From: Bacteroidaceae bacterium
GTDB taxonomy: Bacteria > Bacteroidota > Bacteroidia > Bacteroidales > Bacteroidaceae
Assembly (NCBI GenBank): GCA_017471185.1
Contig: JAFUVZ010000061.1
Span: 1-35,860 of the forward strand
DNA length: 35,860 nucleotides
Reading direction: 5' to 3'
Shown: one piece after another, positions 24,697 to 31,319 of the stretch
Layout of the letters: every line of letters starts with the position of its first letter
Numbering within the stretch: the stretch's first letter is position 1
The notes under the pieces: generated by a model
Told to the model about the DNA's origin: nothing
The model's database searches: none
The model's input: the letters and a program-made list of their open reading frames with translations, nothing else
Translations under genes and position numbers: made by a program

Positions 24697-25905
24697 ATGG
24701 AAGACTCCCAGAGAGTAAGGGTTATGACTCCCCAAAAGTCAAATGAGAAGTTGCTGGTGATCAACAAGACACAACAGAAAGCTGTGATGCTCCAACGCTA
24801 CATGAGGGAACACTATGTACTCAGGTTCAACAAACTGACTGGCAAGGTTGAGTTTGATGAAAGGATTTCAGCTGGACTTGGATTCAGGGTCATTGACGAG
24901 CGAAGGCTCAACACGATGGTGATGGATGCGAGACTATGCGGAATAGAGGTGAACGACAGGGACATGAGAAGATACATTCATTCGATGGATGTTCCTGATT
25001 TCAACCCTGTTGACAGCTATCTCCAAAGGGTAAGAGGCACATGGGACGGTATTGACCGAGTGGGCGACTTGGCCAGAAGAATCAAGACTGACAACACCTT
25101 TTGGCAGGAATGGTTCGCTATTTGGCTCAGAGGAGTGGTAGCTCAATGGCAGGGTAAGAGTCATCTGTATGGCAACAGCGTGGCACCTATTATAATAGGT
25201 AAGCAAGGATGGCACAAGTCAACTTTCTGCCGACAGCTCCTGCCTCCAGAACTGAGTTTCGGTTTTACCGACCAGCTCGACTTTGGCAGCAAGCATGACA
25301 TTGACCTGACTTTCAAGCATTATCTGCTGGTGAATGTGGATGAGTTTGACCAGCTGACCAAGAAGATGCAGAACGGTTATCTGAAGAACCTGATGCAACG
25401 CACTGACAGTAAAAGCCGTAAGCTGTTTACCGACGACGTGGTCGAGGCTCGTAGGTATGCCTCATTCATGGGCACGAGCAATGTGACCGACTTGCTGACT
25501 GACCCAACGGGCAGCAGGCGTTTCCTGTGCGTGGAACTGACGGCTCCTATTGATACACAGACTCCTATTGAACACGACCAGCTATATGCTCAGCTTTTGC
25601 AGGAACTGGAGGAAGGCAAGCCTTATTGGTTCAACGAGCAGGAAGTGGAGGCTATAATGGAGTCAAATCGCAGATTCATGCACACCGACTTGAGGGAACA
25701 GCTTTTCCATGAGTACTTCACAAGTCCGACTCAGGATGAAGAGGGCGAATGGATGTCTCCTACCGAGATTCTGCATAGCATCAGAGAAAGGCACGGTAAG
25801 CTGGACATGAGTGTGTCACACTTCGGTATCTACCTCCGTAACAAGACGGATTTACCTCGCCGACGAGTTTCATCCGGTATGCAATACAGGGTAAATGTAG
25901 CCTGA
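24697..25905 (+). CDS. VapE/VirE-family P-loop ATPase of cassette 2
   Basis: A 402-residue paralogue of the cassette 1 protein. An N-terminal domain (about 25-115, including YVLRFNKLTGKVEF) is followed by the ATPase core. Walker B is LLVNVDEF at 210-217 and the arginine motif TGSRR is at 271-275. Walker A reads GKQGWHKS at 168-175, with histidine (H173) where the consensus has glycine before the lysine; the lysine and serine are kept. Both proteins share NPVDSYL/DPIKEYL, the downstream WDG, and RRYASF. The stop directly abuts the right inverted repeat. Its own repeats probably serve as its binding sites (inference). Confidence 0.85.
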   Translation: MEDSQRVRVMTPQKSNEKLLVINKTQQKAVMLQRYMREHYVLRFNKLTGKVEFDERISAGLGFRVIDERRLNTMVMDARLCGIEVNDRDMRRYIHSMDVPDFNPVDSYLQRVRGTWDGIDRVGDLARRIKTDNTFWQEWFAIWLRGVVAQWQGKSHLYGNSVAPIIIGKQGWHKSTFCRQLLPPELSFGFTDQLDFGSKHDIDLTFKHYLLVNVDEFDQLTKKMQNGYLKNLMQRTDSKSRKLFTDDVVEARRYASFMGTSNVTDLLTDPTGSRRFLCVELTAPIDTQTPIEHDQLYAQLLQELEEGKPYWFNEQEVEAIMESNRRFMHTDLREQLFHEYFTSPTQDEEGEWMSPTEILHSIRERHGKLDMSVSHFGIYLRNKTDLPRRRVSSGMQYRVNVA

Positions 25906-26023
25906 GAAAAATATTTGCCTACACTACTACACCTTTGCATACACTTCGGAAACGCTTATCCACAGGGCGTTTCAGAAGTTTAGTGTAGGAGTGTAGGCAA
26001 AAATACGAATCCTTGCGTTTTTT
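25906..26023. repeat. Right terminal inverted repeat of VapE cassette 2
   Basis: Reverse complement of 24203-24320 over its full length. TTTGCCTACACT (25914-25925) can pair with AGTGTAGGCAAA (25990-26001) and ACACTTCGGAAA (25941-25952) with TTTCAGAAGTTT (25970-25981). The 17-nt loop (25953-25969) ends ACAGGGCG in the same plus-strand direction as in the left repeat, so the loop is not inverted with the arms. Confidence 0.88.
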
Positions 26024-26084
26024 CAAACAGTACATCAAAAGCCTCAAACTTTTTACGAACAATGACAGAATATCAGTAACCCAC

Positions 26085-26115
26085 TTGCGCAAATCAAAGA
26101 TTATTTATATCTTTG
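26085..26115 (+). promoter_or_regulatory. Promoter of the candidate structured RNA
   Basis: TTG (26085-26087), 20 bp, then TATCTTTG (26108-26115), a full match to TAnnTTTG. The predicted start is close to 26120, the first base of the first hairpin. Confidence 0.7.
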
Positions 26116-26119
26116 TTAC

Positions 26120-26346
26120 GTTGCTTAGGCAACACCATATTTATTATTAGGAAAGCGTTTAGCTATTCTTTGCTTGTGAATCTCGACAATTCGCCAATGG
26201 TAAGAATAGAAAAATACTCTCCTTAGTTGTGATATATATGTTCACCATATATATTCTCTAAGGTGTGAGCTATTTTCTTATCTACCATTCGAGGCTGTCG
26301 AGAGCCTACAAGCTGGATAAGTTAAGTTGGCTCACACTTTCTTTTT
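26120..26346 (+). ncRNA. Candidate structured RNA with complementary hairpin loops
   Basis: No ORF is present, but nested helices are dense. A 5' hairpin GTTGC/GCAAC (26120-26133). CTATTCTT/AAGAATAG (26163-26170, 26202-26209) enclosing TTG-TGAAT/ATTCGC-CAA with loop CTCGACA (26182-26188). CCTTAG/CTAAGG (26221-26263) enclosing ATATATATG/CATATATAT. GTGTGAGC/GCTCACAC (26263-26270, 26330-26337) enclosing TTATCTA/TGGATAA and AGGC/GCCT with loop TGTCGAGA (26296-26303). The loops CTCGACA and TGTCGAG are perfect complements, suggesting a kissing interaction. A U-rich tail ends it and a good promoter starts it. I do not recognise the family; 6S RNA was considered but is not supported. Confidence 0.65.
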
Positions 26347-26447
26347 GCAATTATACCATAGCTGAGAGTCATAGCAAAAGACAAACTTGATTAATAGCGA
26401 TAAGTTTCTGAATTACAAGGGAAAAAAACGAAGTCTTGGAAATGCCT

Positions 26448-26465
26448 TTACTTCGTAGTAAAAGG
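26448..26465. repeat. Inverted repeat left of the recombinase gene
   Basis: TTACTTCGTAGTAAAAGG is the exact reverse complement of 27528-27545 and is itself nearly palindromic. GGAATTGACAT follows at 26469-26479; a similar GGGAATTAATTGACAT follows the right copy, here in direct orientation. Confidence 0.8.
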
Positions 26466-26573
26466 AGCGGAATTGACATCACAAACTTAGTTGTTTTCAA
26501 ACAAACTAACAAATATTTATAGGTTTTTTTTCATTTCCGCCTCATTTTTTAGAAACAGTATTGCTAAACTAAT

Positions 26574-27518
26574 ATGATAATTACTATGGAGAATCAGGAA
26601 AGAAACGTAAAAGTTATGCTGAATAAGATGCGCTTGCTTCATCAGGAGAATGGCAAATGGGGTACTGCTGCCTTATATCATTCTGTCATTAGTGCTATAG
26701 ATGGTTTTATGGGATGCAGGGATATTTATTTCGATGACATTACTCCATCTTGGCTGAAATCGTTCGAGAACTATTTGCTTTCTACAGGAAAGTCGTGGAA
26801 TACTGTTTCTACCTATATGAGGATACTCCGTGCCTCATATAATCAAGCTGTAATACTAAATATTACACCTTTCAAACCCTATATATTTAATAAGGTGTAT
26901 TTGGGAGTGGTAGCAGATAGAGGTAATGCCTTAGAGGCAAGCGAAATGGGGGAACTTGTCAAAATGAGCATGAGCAAGAGCTCAATACTGACACCTAAGC
27001 AGCTAATTTCCTTAAAATATTTCGTATTGATGTTTATGCTCAAGGGATTGCCATACGTTGATATAGCATATTTAAAGAAAAGAGAGTTGAAGGATGACAT
27101 AATTTCATATAGACGAAGGAAAACAGGCAGGCATTTAATAACAAAGCTTGACGAACCAGCTATGAAGTTAATGCAGGACTTAATCAGCCAAGACAACACA
27201 TCACCTTATCTGTTCCCTATTTTACACCATCCTGATGGATCGGAAGAAGCATATAAAGAATATCAAGCATCTTTAAAACAGCTCAATTCGCATCTTCAAA
27301 CTATCGGCAAGCGATTAGACTTAAGCCATAAACTATCTTCATATACAGCTCGTCACACTTGGGCAACGATGGCATTCCTGTGTAATGTCAATCCTGCCGT
27401 CATCTCCCAATCTATGGGGCATTCATCCATAAAGGTCACTGAAACCTATCTGAAGCCTTTCCAACAAGAAATCATCAATGAAGCTAACAGGCAAGTCATG
27501 AATTATGTCATGAAATGA
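26574..27518 (+). CDS. Tyrosine recombinase (Bacteroidales integrase/invertase type)
   Basis: A 314-residue phage-integrase-family protein with an N-terminal SAM-like core-binding domain (about 12-105) and a catalytic domain (about 120-310). Visible active-site positions are K183 in the RRRKTGR beta-hairpin, R260 and H261 in TARHTWAT, H283 in MGHSS and Y292 as nucleophile. The first catalytic arginine, normally in an RGxxFVDMAYL context in this group, is replaced by lysine (K157, MLKGLPYVDIAYL), which may weaken it. An 18-bp inverted repeat brackets the gene, as for enzymes that invert or move their own locus. It could act on cassette 2, on its own repeats or on sites near the SusC gene. A second ATG lies 12 bp in (26586). 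Confidence 0.9.
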   Translation: MIITMENQERNVKVMLNKMRLLHQENGKWGTAALYHSVISAIDGFMGCRDIYFDDITPSWLKSFENYLLSTGKSWNTVSTYMRILRASYNQAVILNITPFKPYIFNKVYLGVVADRGNALEASEMGELVKMSMSKSSILTPKQLISLKYFVLMFMLKGLPYVDIAYLKKRELKDDIISYRRRKTGRHLITKLDEPAMKLMQDLISQDNTSPYLFPILHHPDGSEEAYKEYQASLKQLNSHLQTIGKRLDLSHKLSSYTARHTWATMAFLCNVNPAVISQSMGHSSIKVTETYLKPFQQEIINEANRQVMNYVMK

Positions 27519-27527
27519 AAGAAAACT

Positions 27528-27545
27528 CCTTTTACTACGAAGTAA
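27528..27545. repeat. Inverted repeat right of the recombinase gene
   Basis: CCTTTTACTACGAAGTAA, the exact reverse complement of 26448-26465, 9 bp after the recombinase stop. Confidence 0.8.
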
Positions 27546-27570
27546 GGGAATTAATTGACATAATAGGCTG

Positions 27571-27608
27571 AATGCTAATGATTTTTTAGCATTAAACAAT
27601 ATTTTTTC
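27571..27608 (+). terminator. Hairpin after the recombinase gene
   Basis: AATGCTAA (27571-27578) and TTAGCATT (27586-27593) form an 8-bp stem, and a T-run follows a few bases later. It probably ends recombinase transcription. The tail is not immediate, so termination may be partial. Confidence 0.55.
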
Positions 27609-27654
27609 ACCTCTATTTAGCCATAGGTGAGGAATTATTGTGAAATGGATTATT

Positions 27655-27788
27655 GACTTGAAACAATTTTTAATGTCAAGGGGGACGCAACATGTGAATG
27701 CAGCCAACCCGAGTAATAATAGATATTTTTAAAAGGAAAAAATTAAGTTAATGTAAAAGTGGGCAACCACATGTGAATGCAGTTGCCC
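27655..27788 (+). promoter_or_regulatory. Leader of the SusC gene with repeated hairpin loop
   Basis: CATGTGAATGCAG occurs twice in direct orientation (27691-27703, 27770-27782). The second copy forms the loop of a hairpin GGGCAAC/GTTGCCC (27761-27767, 27782-27788) that ends 53 bp before the susC start. The first is flanked by weakly complementary G and C runs. Two hairpins presenting the same loop suggest an RNA- or protein-binding leader. No clear promoter box could be set. Confidence 0.5.
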
Positions 27789-27841
27789 TTATGTTGGAAA
27801 GAGTTAAAGAATTTATATATTAACCTTTAAACAAAATTATT

Positions 27842-30800
27842 ATGAATGACATTACTTTTTGGAAAAGGACCTTCCTTTGCGGAGCTTCTCTGTTCCTGAT
27901 CGCCGCAAGCCCTGCGCTGGCTTCAGGCGTGGACGCGATGTCAACTGAAGGCGTAGCCGCTGTCCAGCAGAACGGACGCACGGTTACCGTTACAGTTAAC
28001 GACGCAATGGGTCCTGTGATTGGTGCCAACGTTCTCGTAGCTGGCACTACTATTGGTTCAATCACTGATATTGACGGTAACGCAGTTATCCAAGGCGTAC
28101 CAAACAATGCTGTGATTGTTATTTCGTACATCGGTTACATCACCCAGGAAGTCCAGTTGCAAAATGGACAGACTTCTGTAACTGTTACATTAAAAGAAGA
28201 CTCCGAAACTTTGGAAGAAGTCGTAGTTGTAGGTTATGGTACTCAGGCTAAGAAGGATATTACCGGTTCTGTGGCTGTTGTAAGCCGTGATGCTATTGCA
28301 GAGCAGCCTGTGGCAACCTTTGCTGAGGCATTGCAAGGCCGTGCGTCTGGTGTGTTTGTATCTTCATCAGGTGCTCCTGGTGCTGGTACTACCATTCGTA
28401 TCCGTGGTGTCGGTTCTGTGAACGGTTCTGACCCTCTGATTATCGTTGATGGTGTGCAGGGTGTTGACGTGAACTCTGTGAATCCTAACGACATTGACTC
28501 TTTTCAGGTATTGAAAGATGCGGCTGCAACTGCTATCTACGGTGCACGTGCTGCAAACGGTGTCATCATCATCACCACCAAGCAGGGTAACAAGGAAGGT
28601 AAGGTACGCGTATCTTACTCTGGTTACGTTTCAGCATCAACTATGGCAAATGATGGTTTCCACATGCTGGGCGCATGGGACTATATGAAGGCCGTTGAGC
28701 AGAGTCAATGGAACCAGCACAATATCCTTGGCGTTCCCAAAGAGGATCTAAATCACCAGCAGTTTGGATCTATCAAGGACGGTGAACTGCAAATGCCTTA
28801 TATGATTGTCCCTTCAGGAATGAGCAAAGAGCAAGCTATGGCTCGTTGGGGATCTTACGACGGAATAGTAGCTGATTACCAGAGAAATGGAGCTAACTCA
28901 TACGCTCTGTCTGCTTACTATTATAATAAGGAGATTTTGGGTATGTCTGATGAAGAGGCGAAAAAGGGTACCGACTGGTATGATATGATTGTCCGCACAG
29001 GTGTTTCTCACAACCATGAGTTGTCTGTAATGGGTGGTGGAGAAAGAGGCCAGTATTCAATGTCTTTAGCTTATCAGAACCGCCAGGGTCCTGTTAAGAA
29101 CTCTGAGTTTGAGCGCTACTCACTGCGTGTGAATACATCATTCAACCCAAGCAAGCATTTCACGATTGGTCAGAACACCAACGCCGCTTTGATGTTGATG
29201 ACTGGCGAGCGTGGTGGACAGGCCGACGGCAACGCTTTCGGTTCAACATACACCATGAACGCATGGGTACCTCCTTATACAGTTGGTGGTCACTGGGCAG
29301 GTTCTCAGGGTAATGGTGGTCGTAACTTCTCTGCTCTTCAGAGCATCGAGGCTTCTAAAGAGAACTGGAACCGTAACTTCCGTCTGCAATCTTCATTCTT
29401 TGCTGAATTAAAAGATCCATGGATTAAGGGTCTGACCTTGCGTTCTCAGTTCGCTGTTAACTTGAACGGCGGTTGGGGGCTGTCTTTCTCTCCAATCACC
29501 ATAGCTGGTGACAAGGAAGGTCAAGCTCGCAACAGACTTGATGAAAATGCAAACTGGAGCTTCGGCTGGCAATGGACCAATACTGTTTCTTACAAGTTTA
29601 ACATTGCTGACAAACATGATTTTACAGTTTTGGCTGGTACTGAAACACTGAAACAGGGTCTTGGACGCAACATCAGTGCATATCGTTATGACTATGTGTT
29701 TGAGAATGATCCTAACACATGGACTATTGACAACGGTGGCACATCAACAGTAGGTAACGGTGGCGGTATGGGTTCAAAGACTACCATGTTCGGTCTCTTC
29801 GGACGTCTGGACTATTCATACATGGGCAAATACCTGGTAACAGCAACTATCCGTCGTGATGCCTCATCTAAGTTCTCAAGCTCTAACCGTTGGGGTACTT
29901 TCCCATCAGTATCATTAGGCTGGCGCATTTCAGATGAGAAGTTCATGGAAAAGGCGCATGCAACCTGGCTGGATGACTTGAAGATCCGTGCCGGTTACGG
30001 TACAACTGGTAACTCAAATATCGGTGCTTATAACTATGCGTTCCAATATGGTAACGCTACACGTTATCTCTATGGCATCACAGGTGGTAACTCTGGAGCG
30101 AACACTGGTTATGGTGCAACTTCACTGGGTGACTACAACGCAAAGTGGGAAACCATCAAGATGTTCAATGTAGGTTATGACCTGACAGCGTTTAACAACA
30201 AGCTGACTTCAAGCTTCGATTTCTATATCAAGAAGACTTCTGACATGTTGGTATCTGCTTCTTGGACAGCTATGGCTGGTGCAGGCTCTAAACCAAATGT
30301 AAATATCGGTGACATGAAGAATACCGGTATCGACTTCTCTATCGGTTGGAGAGACAAGATAGGTCAGGTCTCTTACAACATCAGTGCCAACGCTTCTTGG
30401 TACAAGAACAAGGTTGTTAAGCTGGGTGCTTCTGACTTGCTTTATTCTTCACGTATCACTGATATCACTATCACCACTGAAGGTCAACCAGTCGGTATGT
30501 TCTACGGCTACCAGCTTGACGGCATTTACCAGTCAAAAGATGATGTCATCAACTATCCTGCATTACCTTATGGTGTAAACGACAAGGTTACTTTGACAGG
30601 TCGTGGTGTTCCAGGTGATGATGACTATATTGCAGAAAAGGCTACCTCATGGATTGGTCATTACAAGTTTAAGGACGTTAGTGGCCCAGAGGGAAAACCT
30701 GATGGTAAGATTGATTCAAATGACCAGACTATCATCGGTAATCCTCACCCAGATCTCACTGGTGGTTTCAACCTCGGTTTGCAGTGGAAGAATTTTGATC

Positions 30801-31258
30801 TGAGCACTTATCTGTATTTCTCACTCGGCAACGACCTGTACAAGCACTATGAGTACTATACTCTCTATGGTCAGCTGGGTAACGCATATAGCGAAGAACG
30901 CATTGCAAAGGCATGGAGTCCTGAAAAAACAAACGGTACACTGCCAATCTGGATGCTCGGCACCACTGCTCCTGAAGCAAGTGTTTCACATTCAGGTTAT
31001 ATCGCAAACGGATCTTATCTGCGTATGCAGACCTTGACATTAGGTTATTCTCTACCAAAGAAATGGGTTAGCAAGCTGACATTATCTCGTATCCGTGTGT
31101 ATGCACAGCTCTCTAACTTGTTCACCATCACTGGTTACAAAGGTCTCGATCCTGAAGTAAACAGCTTTGGCTTGAGCGGTGACCGTACCAAGGGTGTTGA
31201 CTACGGTAGCTATGGTATGCCACGTCAGTACTTGTTCGGTGTAAACATCGATTTCTAA
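27842..31258 (+). CDS. susC: SusC/RagA-family TonB-dependent outer-membrane transporter
   Basis: A 1138-residue SusC-like receptor. Order: signal peptide (about 1-27), carboxypeptidase-regulatory-like domain (about 45-120), TonB-box region EEVVVVGYGTQAKKDITGS (about 130), plug with PLIIVDGVQG and IYGARAANGVIIITTKQG, then a barrel of about 22 strands ending YLFGVNIDF. It imports glycan fragments or other large ligands with its SusD partner, powered by TonB. No glycoside hydrolase or sensor gene is in the window, so the substrate is unknown. It lies just downstream of a tyrosine recombinase, a neighbourhood known for phase-variable SusC/SusD loci in Bacteroides. The gene symbol is the family name only. 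Confidence 0.95.
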   Translation: MNDITFWKRTFLCGASLFLIAASPALASGVDAMSTEGVAAVQQNGRTVTVTVNDAMGPVIGANVLVAGTTIGSITDIDGNAVIQGVPNNAVIVISYIGYITQEVQLQNGQTSVTVTLKEDSETLEEVVVVGYGTQAKKDITGSVAVVSRDAIAEQPVATFAEALQGRASGVFVSSSGAPGAGTTIRIRGVGSVNGSDPLIIVDGVQGVDVNSVNPNDIDSFQVLKDAAATAIYGARAANGVIIITTKQGNKEGKVRVSYSGYVSASTMANDGFHMLGAWDYMKAVEQSQWNQHNILGVPKEDLNHQQFGSIKDGELQMPYMIVPSGMSKEQAMARWGSYDGIVADYQRNGANSYALSAYYYNKEILGMSDEEAKKGTDWYDMIVRTGVSHNHELSVMGGGERGQYSMSLAYQNRQGPVKNSEFERYSLRVNTSFNPSKHFTIGQNTNAALMLMTGERGGQADGNAFGSTYTMNAWVPPYTVGGHWAGSQGNGGRNFSALQSIEASKENWNRNFRLQSSFFAELKDPWIKGLTLRSQFAVNLNGGWGLSFSPITIAGDKEGQARNRLDENANWSFGWQWTNTVSYKFNIADKHDFTVLAGTETLKQGLGRNISAYRYDYVFENDPNTWTIDNGGTSTVGNGGGMGSKTTMFGLFGRLDYSYMGKYLVTATIRRDASSKFSSSNRWGTFPSVSLGWRISDEKFMEKAHATWLDDLKIRAGYGTTGNSNIGAYNYAFQYGNATRYLYGITGGNSGANTGYGATSLGDYNAKWETIKMFNVGYDLTAFNNKLTSSFDFYIKKTSDMLVSASWTAMAGAGSKPNVNIGDMKNTGIDFSIGWRDKIGQVSYNISANASWYKNKVVKLGASDLLYSSRITDITITTEGQPVGMFYGYQLDGIYQSKDDVINYPALPYGVNDKVTLTGRGVPGDDDYIAEKATSWIGHYKFKDVSGPEGKPDGKIDSNDQTIIGNPHPDLTGGFNLGLQWKNFDLSTYLYFSLGNDLYKHYEYYTLYGQLGNAYSEERIAKAWSPEKTNGTLPIWMLGTTAPEASVSHSGYIANGSYLRMQTLTLGYSLPKKWVSKLTLSRIRVYAQLSNLFTITGYKGLDPEVNSFGLSGDRTKGVDYGSYGMPRQYLFGVNIDF

Positions 31259-31260
31259 TT

Positions 31261-31298
31261 AATTGATAATTGACAATTGATAATTGACAATTAATAAT
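31261..31298. repeat. Heptad tandem repeat between susC and susD
   Basis: Alternating AATTGAT and AATTGAC units (31261-31288) followed by AATTAAT. The same 7-bp period and ATTGA core occur in the ilv operon gaps. Confidence 0.8.
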
Positions 31299-31319
31299 AT
31301 AATAATAAAAAAGACTAAT

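Larger units (their letters stand above)
24203..26023 (+). mobile_element. VapE cassette 2: single gene between 118-bp terminal inverted repeats
   Basis: A unit of about 1.82 kb with inverted repeats at 24203-24320 and 25906-26023, a structured 376-bp leader and one VapE-family ATPase gene. The repeats align over 118 bp without gaps at about 99 matches, most differences falling in the central loop. It begins at the last base of the MFS stop codon. No target-site duplication is apparent and there is no transposase. The design matches cassette 1 (378-1829) though the repeat sequences differ. Confidence 0.65.

Noticed and set aside
26120-26346. The structured RNA as 6S RNA, tmRNA, SRP RNA or RNase P RNA
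   Set aside because: I could not find the long rod with central bubble of 6S, nor the conserved cores of the others. The kissing-loop layout does not fit them.
24203-27545. Cassette 2 as the cargo of the adjacent tyrosine recombinase
   Set aside because: The recombinase has its own 18-bp inverted repeat, unlike the cassette ends, and cassette 1 has no recombinase nearby.
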